A DNA stretch of 64,000 nucleotides, taken from the NCBI GenBank assembly GCA_037176885.1, contig JAWWNJ010000011.1, positions 2,852,001 to 2,916,000 of the forward strand. The letters run 5' to 3'. Made by a program: the position numbers and the translations under genes. Numbering within the stretch: the first letter of the stretch is position 1; each line of letters opens with the position of its first letter. This DNA is from Favolaschia claudopus. Its lineage: Eukaryota; Basidiomycota; Agaricomycetes; Agaricales; Mycenaceae. The notes beneath the pieces are model-generated. The model made no database searches and was not told the origin of the DNA. It saw nothing but the letters and a program-made list of their open reading frames with translations. Shown piece after piece: positions 34,596 to 44,889 of the stretch.

Positions 34596-35771
34596 TTAGA
34601 CATCTATACCAAGCTCAATCGAAGTCTGGTATATCTGGGTCTGGGGGAAATCCTCTGTGATATCCCCTCGACAAAGCTGCACATTAAGGCAAAAGCGGAA
34701 GTGCTTGCGCAGAAAGTAGTCGATAGATTGTTCGTTTGGAGATTGGGAAGGGGGCGTGAAGTGCGAGGGTAGCAAATCCAGAAGCCCGCCCTCAGGGGTG
34801 AACACAACGATCCGATATTGATCGTCTACATCGACTCCGAAGCGATTGAGGTAGAATGATTGGGCAAGGTCGCCACGCATTGTGAACACGTTTGCCGGGC
34901 ACTCGAATGTAGTGGGATCCCAATCCCCATCGGAGTCCGGACACGTCTTCCGTCTACAGACGAAAAGGTCAATAAATCTCAAGTACAAATTGTTGGGGAA
35001 AATGACGAACTAGCAGCCCGAAAATGGGAGGCACAATCCACACCGTTGTGATATCCGTTTGGCCGCCGGTGAACACACAACGCGCCTCATCGCGCATAGC
35101 GATGACACCCTGAATATCGACTGGAATCGAGCTCTGCGTTTGCGGTCAGTTGACAATGACTTCAAGTTGTACTTGCGGAATTAGCTGATCACCTGGATAG
35201 TTTCCAAAGTCCGATGTGGTCCATAGTGTTGGAAGAGTTCCCAGTAGCTTGTGCGGGGCCTACGTGTGAATCTGAGAGCTGGGAGAGATGACAATTGGCA
35301 AGCACCTGTAATTATCAGGAAGTATTCAGTGATCAAAACCCACATTTAACTTTCGAACGACTTACGGTCGAGAAAAATGCCATAATTGCCGACGGAAAGA
35401 GGATCAGTCGAGTCGGGTTCGATCACAGCGCCCAAGTGCTTGATGGCATATTCGAATGGGCCAGCGTCTTTTACTTCCACAGGGCAGATAAAAACTTGTT
35501 GCGGGCCGTAATCCCCGGCAAGGACGTTCAACCATCTGTTGAGCCGTGAATTCGTCATTGGGACGAGTTTCTGATTGACGCCTAATGTTTTACACGTTTT
35601 GAGTGGCATAAAATAGCCCGCTTCGTGGTCGGACGTACCCAAGAGAAGGACAATGAGGTATGGATCTTCGTAGAAGAAAAAGGTATCGAATTCCAGCTCC
35701 ATGGCATGAGTGGAAAGGATATGACCATACCGCTTATCATCCATGCCCTGGTAGAGTCTGAAGGGGGGCAT
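34596..35771 (-). CDS. HNH-like domain protein, right copy, C-terminally truncated
   Basis: This is the paralogue of 10538-11828. The ATG at 35744 (MDDKRYGH) matches the left copy; an in-frame upstream ATG at 35771 (MPPFRLYQG) exists only here. Exons carry HAMELEFDTFFFY, TNSRLNRWLNVLAGDYG, NYGIFLDR, PALRFTRRPR and RDEARCVFTGGQTD, then TVWIVPPIFG, FTMRGDLAQSFYLNRFG, PEGGLLDLLPSHFTPP and DYFLRKHFRFCLNVQL. As in the left copy, the region after RCVFTG lacks the His expected of an active HNH motif. Near 34600 an indel relative to the left copy changes the frame and gives a stop after SIELGIDV, losing about 55 residues. The central region is intact, unlike the left copy, so this copy may still make a protein. 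Confidence 0.6.
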
Positions 35772-36485
35772 TGAGGTGGGTCGGAGTGATCCTTTTATAT
35801 CTGAACAGATGTATTAATTAACCGACAATCCATCGAAGTGGAATCTTTCGCCAGGCATCGGTTGTCAAACACGTTGGAACTCACTGCCTTTAATCCCCCA
35901 GTGCCGCACCTGCTTATTTTCTTGGACAAAAAAAAGGGAAGTTGGATCTTTGTCTGGCCGGACATCAATACACGCTTGTGGTCCGTGCGCAAAGGCTTGC
36001 GACCTCACATGACCGCGTCTCTTCGTTGATGGTCACAATCACATCATGTCACGTCGCCTTCCTTCTCCCTCATCTCGTTTTCTGGAGCTGGGCTTCGGAT
36101 TGTCAGAATTCTTTTGACTCCACAGCACACTGTACCAAAACTGAGCTGGTCTCTCCGAACACGAATCCAAGGTTCTCCGGGGCGCCAAAGAAGTGCGAAA
36201 CAGTCCGGAGCCGCGAGCCTGAGACTCGAGTCGCGACTGTCACTGACTGTCCTGGTCCAATATCCACACCCAAACTCATACGATGTCTCATCTATTCTCG
36301 CCGATCTCGTGGATACTGTGCGACTGCTTTCAGCTACTGATTAGTGCGCTTCTCAGCTGGCGAATTGGGCTCATAGTTTCGTTCACGGTGACGTCAAGCT
36401 CTTATGTCAAAACTATCAAGTCGCCTCGCAGCCTTCAGAATCCGATCCCGCCTGTGCTATTCATTCTCTATTATCGGGGAACGAC
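35772..36485. promoter_or_regulatory. Divergent promoter region of the right HNH-like and GFA genes
   Basis: Counterpart of 9771-10537. A TATAAAAG box on the minus strand (35792-35799) precedes the HNH-like gene. No gene of its own is seen. Confidence 0.45.
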
Positions 36486-37141
36486 ATGTTCCACGATCAA
36501 TCTCCGTCTGTTTTACCAGAGTGGAAGAAACGCGCACCTTATCGCATACACGAGCCTGAAAATTTTGAACCCATATACACGGCAAACTGTCATTGCGGTC
36601 GAGTGAAGTATCAACTCTCGCGTAGGGAGCCGCTCGACAGCAAACTGTGTCACTGTATGACGTGTCAAACGCAACACGGTCCGTAGTCTTCTTTCTGCAT
36701 TTTGTATTAATATTCCTGAAGGAATCTCCTCCACGTTCAGGCGCGCCCTTCCAATGGGCGGCCATCTTCCACAAAACGGATATCAATTTTACTCGTGGAC
36801 ATGACGGCCTCGAATGGTATGATCCCAGCACGAATTCACTCGAGCACAACCTCCCATGTAAAGTTCGCTGTTCGCACTGTCATTCTCCCATCATGGACGA
36901 AGGCCGGAACATGATTCTCATCTTCCCGTCTCTCGTCCAGTTCGAGGCCGATGAGGACAAGGCAAAATTCAGACCGCGTTGTCATATATTCTACGGACAA
37001 CGGGTTATGGATATACGGGACGGGTTGCCGAAGTGGAGTGGTATGAGTGGGGAGAGTGAGTTGATTGAGGACAGTCCGTCCGAGGAGGTGCATAATTTGA
37101 CGGAGGAGAGGAAGGCAATGGGAGAGTGCTCTCAGAAGTGA
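36486..37141 (+). CDS. GFA/CENP-V domain protein (right copy)
   Basis: Start MFHDQSPSVLPEWK, two exons, stop TGA at 37139-37141. The zinc-binding motifs NCHCGRVKY, LCHCMTCQ and RCSHCHS are all kept, as is the intron position after QTQHG; the donor here is GTCCGT rather than GTGCGT. The coding sequence is nearly identical to 9130-9770 except at the N-terminus and the last 15 residues. It is likely functional, with the same unknown substrate. It is divergent from the HNH-like gene, as in the other arm. Confidence 0.9.
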
Positions 37142-37863
37142 TTCTTCCGACACGCCGTTGCTGTTTGTGAGCGTACTAGTAGTGATCCCACTTTTAGGCC
37201 GATCACTGATTTTCATGCAGGTAATGTTCGCCAAGGAACGTAGTTTCTTGAATGTAGCAGACTCTTGACCGCCGAACAACGTCATGCCTCTCAACTCGTC
37301 CAAGCTTCCATCTCCTTTAGCGTGTCATGTATATTCCTGGAAAAAACATATTTTACTCCGACAGATTCATGCACTTGACAAATCCAGTCAACGTCGAGCA
37401 CGACTGATCTAGCAAGAACAGTATGACTCCCTTCCGCTTCGCTTTGCATTCTAATTCCCCGTCCAAGCGCTGTGTATGCTATCAAATCTCACTTCCCACT
37501 ATCGGAACGGTTTTCTGCGAATTTATTCGTTTGAACTTCGTCGATTCTTTCAAGTTGAATCAGTAAAGAAAGGTAATTGGTTTTTCACGCAATGTTTGAC
37601 GCGTTTAGACAGAGTTAGAGGGCGAATCGGTTTGATTCGGAATAAGCGCCGCTACGCAAGCCAGTCAAACGCCTCTCTGCGGAGAAAAATCATTTTTTTT
37701 CTAACAATAACTACGTGCTCGCTGGTTTTCTTCAAGAGTCGTCTTGTGGCCGCGCCACTCTTCATATCTCATCTACAGGCGATTGGTGTTCAATATTTTC
37801 ATTTCTGCTACACAAGTTGACAGACACCCCCTCGCTGACTGCAGTCCCATACATCATAGTACA
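37142..37863. other. Intergenic DNA at the site of the left-arm-specific segment
   Basis: It is alignable with the left arm on both sides, but contains about 235 bases (near 37480-37715) with no counterpart, where the left arm has its 4-kb OYE-bearing segment. No gene is supported. Confidence 0.5.
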
Positions 37864-38601
37864 TCACAATATTGTCGCAACAGGCCTACGTAGCTCTGAG
37901 AACGTTTCCTGTGAATGTAACATCCACATACCAACAAGGACAACTGTACGCCATTTGCTCCCCAGCTCTGGTTGGAGGGACACGGCATAGTACCTGTCCG
38001 AATCTTCCAAAACATCGAGATACCTGTCAAACGCGAACCTTGCCACAACCCTATTTCCCGCCTTAATAAAAGTTCAAACGTCAGCCAAGCGTCGGAAGTC
38101 GTAAGAAGCCCCTCACAACGTGTTTCACCGTCCAACCCAAGTCGATCCACTCCCACTTAAAAACCGATCTGTCCTGGAAACTATACCGCCGAGTCAATAC
38201 GCACGAACTCATGAGGAAAAATAGGCTGACCACATAGTAATATCGTCCCTGAAGTGAACAACCGCCGTCTCGCTCCCCTGAATGTGGCCGAATACCAATC
38301 GCATGGGAGTGCCTTGGACCTGGATGGGAAAAGCTTGCCATGGGTCCACTATCCGAAGGCGCTGTTCCACAGTGCCTCTGATAAAGCCTCGATTGCCGGT
38401 GCCACGAAATTCAATGGTAAGATTTGTCTCGTGAGTGTTCTCACGCAGACGAAACGTACTCCACACAATCCGCGTCAAATTGTCCTGCCATTTTCTGTAG
38501 GCAATGAAGGCAGTCGGTACTTGAGAGTCGCGAAACTCTCCGGAAGTGCTCATTCGATGCCACTCCCTGAGGATGTCGTTGATTGAGAGGAGAGTTGCCA
38601 T
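37864..38601 (-). CDS. Unknown protein, paralogue of the 4022-4772 gene
   Basis: The ATG at 38601 opens MATLLSINDILREWHRMS. The first exon keeps TSGEFRDSQVP, TIEFRGTGN, GFIRGTVEQ, MRLVFGHIQGSE and DITMW before a GT donor. The next exon reads FQDRSVFKWEW. A terminal stretch (from 38046) reads MARFAF, SKWRT, VGMWMLH and PVATIL in the frame also open in the left copy, but the connecting splice is not clean in either. No function can be assigned. The divergence from the left copy is large compared with the adjacent reductase pair. Confidence 0.5.
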
Positions 38602-39474
38602 GATGAATCTGCGAAACGGCGGAAAAGTTAAGATGACGGTGATTCCGAGTCGTAGCGCTTATAAGCGAATGGCATTGTCCTTATATTGTACGGTTGTCGT
38701 AGACCGATTGTGTCTGAACAAGGATTAAGGTATCTATGGCAGGGGGAGTGAGACAAGGTTCAGTGTTCGAATCCAACAAGAAATTTCAACGTCTCGTAAT
38801 TATTGTTTGGTCTTTTGTATTAAACGCTGATTGACGCCAATTCTGTTGTATTCGTTCAATCCATGGTGAGCAGAACAAGCCGCCGTCGCAGGCAGTCGGA
38901 AACAAGGAGACAGCAACGGTTGATTTGTTCAATCATAAAATCATCGACGGCGTGTCTTACATAAATACAACAAGGACCCACTATGACGATCAAAGGTCGA
39001 CACTAGAGCCGAAGTTCAGTGTAGGGCATACTGGTATGGTGACAGCTCTGCCTGTGCCTTCTTATTACCTGGACATCGATATTCGCGTCAGCCGGAGAAA
39101 GTAAGCAAGACAGGCGTGAAGTGGAACTCATCACGTGACCGTGTCGCCGGCCCGACAAAGCCCGACAAGAGGAAATCGACTCTTAGAGATCGAATAGCTG
39201 GTTGGCCATCGGGGTCTACCAATTCTTTGGCAGTTTCTTCATATGTTTTCTATCTTTCCCGCAAGCTTTGTTGGCGGACAAGTATTATGTAGTAGACCGA
39301 AAAATCGCCCCAAGCACACTGGGCACTTGGTCGAGGATTATTTCTTTATTGAACATAAGGCTGTGACAAGGTTCGGTTCGATTTCAGAGTGCCTCGACAA
39401 GTGATGAGCTGGAAGAGGAGAGGAAGGCAAGAACGGTCTCAATCAAGTTACTTAATCTAATACTCTCGCAAAAA
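38602..39474. other. Intergenic DNA inside the right arm
   Basis: Counterpart of 3245-4021. It contains no supported gene. A phrase resembling a tRNA T-arm near 38768 has no surrounding cloverleaf. Confidence 0.5.
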
Positions 39475-40937
39475 TCAGGGCAAAGGAGTATCCGCAAACA
39501 ACATCGCCATCATTGACGCCGGATACCTCTCCCCGGGCGCCGCATCCGCCTCTACAGCGAGCTTCCTCACCGCCTCCGCATCCTCCTTCGATAACGTGAT
39601 CTTCCCACCACCCATGTTCTCTTCCAGGTATTTCAACTTCTTCGTACCAGGGATGGGGATCTACGTTGATCACACATTCAGTAGGCCGCTGTAAGATAAA
39701 GAGGGGGAAGACTAACGATATCATCGCCGTTAGAAAGTAGCCATGCGAGGGTGACTTGCCCGGCCGTTGCGTTGTTATATTTGGTACCGATAGCTTTGAG
39801 GCTATCCGCGAGTTTCAAGATGGTAGGGAAGTTTTCTTTGCTGAACCTAAGCGAATACGCTGGAGTCAGAAGCAGAGAATGAACCAAGACAGCACTAATA
39901 CAAACCGCGGGATAGCCTTGCGGAAATCATCGTCAGCAAATTCATCGGGAGATTTCTGAAATCGCGCGAAATCAGTCAAGGCAAGAAACGAAAGAACGCA
40001 AAAGGGGTAAACACATATTGGCCGGTAAGCAACCCCCTCCCCAAAGGCGAATACGCAACGATCTTGACGCCCAGCTCACGCGCCGTCGCCAGGAGGCCGA
40101 TCTTGGGGTCCTCAATATCGAGCGAGAAGGGAGAATATTCGACTTGAACGGCGGCGATGGGGTGAACTTTGTGTGCACGACGGAGAGTCTCGGCGGAGCA
40201 TTCGGAAAGACCGATGTGTTTGATTTTTCCCGCTCTGTGGAGGAATTAGTACGAAGATCGTAGGAAAATGCGGACCAATATTCAACGCACTTGACTGCTT
40301 CGGCCATCGCACCAACCGAGTGCTAGGGGGATGCAACTCAGCATAGTTTAACGGAGGGGCAAATGACATACCTCAATAGGCGTCTTAACATCTACGCGCT
40401 GTAAAATTCAGATTTATGAGCAATTTAAAATATAATAGTAAGTTTATCTGCAACGTACGTGCAAATAATACAAATCGATGCAGTCCACCCCCAGTTTCTT
40501 CAACGATGCATCGATAGCCACCTTCGTATACTCAGGGCTACCGTCAATCTCAAACGACGGGAGAAGGAAGCCGTATTTCGAGCAGAGGAAGATATCCGCA
40601 CGTTTACCGGTGCGTTTGAACCTAAGTTCCATGTAAGTATTTCGAATGAGCAGGGAAGCTTCTGAGTAGAATTGGCAAAACCGCGCACCATTTTCCGATG
40701 AGCTGCTCAGAGTCGCCGTAGAGATCAGAGGAGTCCCAAAAGGTGCACCCTGCGGCGTGTGCAGCGTCGAGGACCTATCACCGATCAACACCAATTCGGT
40801 CGCACTCGACGCCGCAAACCAACCTTGAATCGCTCTTCATCCGATTCCACTGCACCGTAGAAGGTAGAGATGCCCATGGCACCAAAGCCAATGGCATTGA
40901 AGGTGGAGTTTCCGAGTTGGCGAGTAGCAGAAGACAT
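39475..40937 (-). CDS. Aldo/keto reductase (right copy)
   Basis: Start [11 protein letters not shown] at 40937, stop TGA at 39475-39477, with the same nine-exon layout as 1775-3244. The tetrad stretches [14 protein letters not shown] and DLYYLH are unchanged, and most differences are conservative or silent. The TATAAAAG box is at 40987-40994 on the minus strand, 50 nt upstream. The frame is intact throughout, so both copies should be active. The near identity over exons contrasts with greater divergence of the neighbouring genes in the arms. A further fragment of the same C-terminal region lies at 59860-60025. Confidence 0.92.
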
Positions 40938-40986
40938 GTTTGTTTGTGGGGATTGAGTGAGATGTTGGGTGAAAGAAACATTCCTC

Positions 40987-40994
40987 CTTTTATA
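40987..40994 (-). promoter_or_regulatory. TATA box of the right aldo/keto reductase
   Basis: TATAAAAG on the minus strand, 50 nt before the ATG. It is conserved with 1706-1713 of the left arm. Confidence 0.5.
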
Positions 40995-41285
40995 CAGATC
41001 CGATTGGATGATTCATCGACTCGTCTTCGGCAGCTTGGAGATTTCTTGAGTCGACGTTGTCGGTGAAGCGCAAGCCAAAAGCAATCAGCCGAGTTATCGA
41101 TGAGACCATCCGAGTTATCTGCGATTAGTCGGTTGCTCGGGAGATCGGATGCTGACTCAAGCGAATTGAAAAATAATAATCTGGCTCTACTGACACGTTT
41201 GCTTTCTGAGGTTCCAACCATGGCCCCGACGATGTCGAAGGCGGGATGACGATGAGGGAAGGACTGGAGGAGATGAGGGTAAGAG

Positions 41286-41799
41286 GCAAGAGAGGCAGGA
41301 AACTTCCGGAACACGTGGCGATCATTTGATGGTCGGCTCCAGCCACTCCCCACGGTTGCATTTACCGAAGTTCAACACTAGTTCAACTCGTTCACGTGCG
41401 CAAGGGAGACGGCGTGAAAAATATTTTGACGGCAATTGTTTGGGGGAAATATTTGTGTGGTCGAGAGTAAAAGATACCCTTAAACCCATCATTCGGCAAT
41501 GCCAACGGAAAATCGGCAGTCGTGCCAGTGCAGGCGAGTCAGCGGTTTGTATGAACATCCAATGGCGGCGTTATCGGGGGCATGCACGCCGGCCAGTATC
41601 GTTTAAAACTTCGAGTACGTGAATTTTGAACCTCTGGTAAATGTTTTCAACACAGATGAATAGCGAAATTTCGAGATAACACAATAGCCCTATAGATGAA
41701 CGCTGCTCGTCGTGGATTCTTTCACGCACATGTACAAATCTGCGAACCATTGAAATCAGTTCAGTCAATGTACGGATGTCAAGTAATGAACGCAACCAG
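41286..41799. other. Intergenic DNA between the right arm and the MYND gene
   Basis: This lies beyond the end of the inverted homology and 3' of the MYND gene. No gene is supported. Confidence 0.5.
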
Positions 41800-44509
41800 T
41801 CAATGAATTTCGGTTACATGTACATCATTTGTTTCATGGATGCGAGAGATGGTCTTGACGATATACATAGCTTGGCGATCTCGAGCCTGATCGTCGAGGT
41901 TGTACGTTGAGGGGTTCAGCGTGCTAGCTAGCTCCCGAAGCTTGTGGGTGATAACACCTGAATTGCTGCGTAAGGGAACGGCCAGACACCGGGACCCCAC
42001 AGGGCCGTTCTCTGTAAGAACAGCCACATCGACACCCATCCGACCACGGCTCGCAACTGCCCGTGACACAATATCCTTCCACTCCGGCCCATCGAGTCGG
42101 AGTGATTCAAAACTTTGTGGGGCAGTGTTGACATGGATATGGACGGCTCCTTTCGTGTAGTCGTACAATGTGATGGTTGTGGTATGAGGATATTGCCTTA
42201 GGACAGTCGCCTGCTGGCTATGTATATTGATCCTCTCCTTTTGATAGTCGTGATGGATCACGGCGCGGAGAAACGATCGCTGACGGCTGCTAAACTCATC
42301 ATTATTCCGTTCCCCTGCCGAAATCAATTGTTATGCCTGAATTTTGAAACCTGAACATACCAATAAGCAAGGTCCCGTAAGAGCAGCAAGTATTGCGGTG
42401 ACCGCCTCTTGTCCAATCAGCACGCTGACAGGTGGAGGAACAGTAATAAAAGCTTCGACAGCCAGAACAGCGACGGAATTTCTTCTTCGTATCTAGTGTG
42501 GAACACTTACCGATGATCAGTCACCCGTAATGGAGCGAAAAGAAAAACTCATCTCACTTCAAGATTGTCGCAAGCGCGCATTGCCGTATAACTAGTGTCA
42601 AACGTATGTAACACTAGGCTCGAGACCAGCCGTTAGTGGGAGTAATGACGAGCGAGCAGGTATTACTTACCATAACGGCTGGAAGCACTTAGGTGTAGAT
42701 TGATAGATGGTAAATTCAAACTCCGACTATACCTTATTAGGAAGTATCTCCGAGCTCAAGTTGCTCAGTTTTTATTTTCTTCCACTCAAATGCTGCATGG
42801 AACTGTTGGAAACCATTTCTATCCTTCAGTGGAGAGTTTCCGGGCCAAGATTACCTGAAAATACCATCATTGTGAAGGTTTCTAGCATCAGGTTTTATTT
42901 TGGGTCAATAAACCTCTTCTATGCAAGGCAAACCTATATCAAAGTCACAGAGGACTTGGGGTTAATAGAGAATGTGGTTAGCTCATATTGTGAAATATTA
43001 TCTTGAGGCAAACGTGAAAACAAGTCGCTTCAAGCCTCGGAGATACTTCCTAAATAGGTATAATCGGAGTTTGAAATTGCCATCTATCAATCTACGCCTA
43101 AGTGCTTCCAGCCGTTATTGTGAGTAATACCTGCTTGCTCGTCATTGCTACTATAACGACTGGTTTCGAGCCTAATGTAACACCTGCAGCCGTTCATTGA
43201 CCAGTGAGGCAAATTCGGTCCACGTGCGCCGAAAATCTGGGCTCTGAAAAGTGATCTCCTTTGCGGAAGTTTCGATGTCCAGCCACCCAGCGTCAAGTGC
43301 CGAGAGCAGTACGTGACTTATCAAAGCGGGCGATAATATCCTCTGGAAACAGAATCGAAGCTGCTCTGCTAGACAATGCGCATAAGTGGAGCGAGCGCAG
43401 AGAAGGAGCGCCGGAATGAACCCGCTTTTGACGGCGACAGGAAGCTGTGTCCATCCGGCTTTGCTGACAAGGAGCGCCAAAAGCAGCATAAACAAGTGCT
43501 CGAGCGCAGCCGGTGTCTCTTCCACGACAGTCTTGGTCAATGAGAATAAGAGTCGAAAAAGCACACGCAAAATAGGCCGTGCAAGAAGTTGCTCCCCTAA
43601 TTTGCTCGGAGATGTCTGTATCGATGGATCGCGCAAAGCGGGATCAATCAGATTCAGAAACACAACAACACCCCCAACAAAGGTGACGTAGTGCTCCTCT
43701 CGCAAAGCACTGTCTGACTTGTCACTCTCGAGAATCAGGGCATCCAGATATTCCACGACCAAACAAGCCAGACTGGACAACGTCCCTCCTACTCCGTTCA
43801 GAAGTTCGTCCATGTTGAACGTTTCAGCTACTTCTTTGATTGTTGTGAAACGATTGATCATGTTAAATACAGAGAACGGTTTCGTTGAATCCGTCATTTT
43901 CGTAGAGTAGAGCCATGCTCGGCCGAGCATGAACCAAAACGACGGTGTGGAGGCCATGAGATGGAATGTCGGGGTGTGATCAAGGAATTGACTCGCGAAT
44001 GGAAGAGAATCCGTGAAGAGTCCAGGCTCGGTGTCTGCAGCGCGCGAGAGGTTGCCATGATTATACAGATGAAGAAATCGTACCCATGGCAAGATTCGCG
44101 ACCACAGATCGACGCCCATGGATTTCGGCAATCGAAGTTGAAAGAGTCCCTCCAGTGCGAACATTGCCTTTGTGATTGAGATGTCGGATTCAGAGGGAGG
44201 TGCATCGGAAACAGATTTTGTTGGGAGCAAATCCAGGTTCGGGATCTTCAATGGATCGAGGATGAGATACAGAGCTGGTACCACCAATGCGCGTTCGTGC
44301 TCTGGCTTTGTTGCGGCTGCATAGTCTCGCACTAATCGAATGCTTTCGACCGCGCGATGAGGATCGATGTTAGCCGAAATAGCGGCTGCGGCTGCGGACT
44401 GAGTAGGAAGAGGTGAGAATCATACATATATAGCGTGTTGAAGAGGAAACTTTACCCTAACGGCAGGCGGGAGTCGCCTGAGATTATTGAGATGCAGCGC
44501 GGGGTGCAT
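41800..44509 (-). pseudogene. MYND-finger protein gene disrupted by a MITE
   Basis: The gene starts MHPALHLNNLRRLPPAVR at 44509, a start typical of Agaricomycete MYND proteins. A long helical exon follows (RDYAAATKPEHERALVV to LVNERLQVLH). At that point a 560-bp element interrupts the frame and brings a TAG. Beyond it the original frame resumes with TFDTSYTAMRACDNLE, joins through a 52-bp intron to CSTLDTKKKFRRCSGC, YYCSSTCQRADW and GGHRNTCC (a complete MYND zinc finger), then continues to HVTEIH and a TGA at 41800-41802. Removing the element and one 9-bp target copy restores continuous reading, so the gene was intact before insertion. The expected product now is the N-terminal half without the zinc finger. 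MYND domains bind Pro-rich peptides; the role of this family is unknown. Confidence 0.9.
42606..43183. mobile_element. Mutator-type MITE with 9-bp target duplication
   Basis: The element body is 42615-43174 (560 bp). Its ends are long inverted repeats of about 140 bp (42615-42757 and 43035-43174), starting TAGGCTCGAGACCAG on the left and TAGGCTCGAAACCAG on the inverted right. ATGTAACAC flanks both sides (42606-42614 and 43175-43183) as a perfect 9-bp duplication. Long inverted repeats plus a 9-bp duplication are hallmarks of Mutator-like elements. The roughly 277-bp AT-rich centre encodes nothing, so this is a non-autonomous copy. Confidence 0.92.
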
Positions 44510-44889
44510 CGTGGCAAGTGGAGGGAAGATAGCGAGGCGTCACACATGTCGCGTGATGTCACGATGTGCACGGCGCCGTTTTACAGGAATGGTAATTGAG
44601 TCGACAGCTCTGTAAAATTGAGATGGGCTTCATGGGCGATAGGGTGTGGTATTTCAAGTGAGCGCTGCACGAGGAAAAAGAGAGCGATTCAAGATATATT
44701 GGGAGAAATTGACATATATATTCACCAGAAGCGGACATGATGCGTTATTCCAAAAGAGACGGACGCATTATCCGCCATATCTGCAGCTATCGTACGGCGG
44801 AGCACCACAGTGGTTCCCAAAGTCATCTCTCGGAGTCTTCCTCCCGATACTCTGAGCACACGAAGCCCATCCCTGCACCAAAGTGTCAC
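44510..44889. other. Upstream region of the MYND gene
   Basis: Promoter-side DNA that runs into the decayed GH5 copy. No separate gene is supported. Confidence 0.4.

Larger units (their letters stand above)
34382..41285. repeat. Right arm of the inverted segmental duplication (about 6.9 kb)
   Basis: Reverse-complement match of 1401-11880, lacking the 4-kb OYE-containing segment. It carries the HNH-like gene (minus), GFA gene (plus), unknown gene (minus) and aldo/keto reductase (minus), the exact mirror of the left arm. Introns and core promoters are shared. Confidence 0.9.

Noticed and set aside
38750..38790. GTTCGAATCC-like phrase suggesting a tRNA T-arm
   Set aside because: No acceptor, D- or anticodon stems can be formed around it. 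No other tRNA was recognised in the window.
43087..43296. Minus-strand frame overlapping the MITE border
   Set aside because: It arises from the terminal repeat joined to the MYND gene in another frame. It has no independent support.
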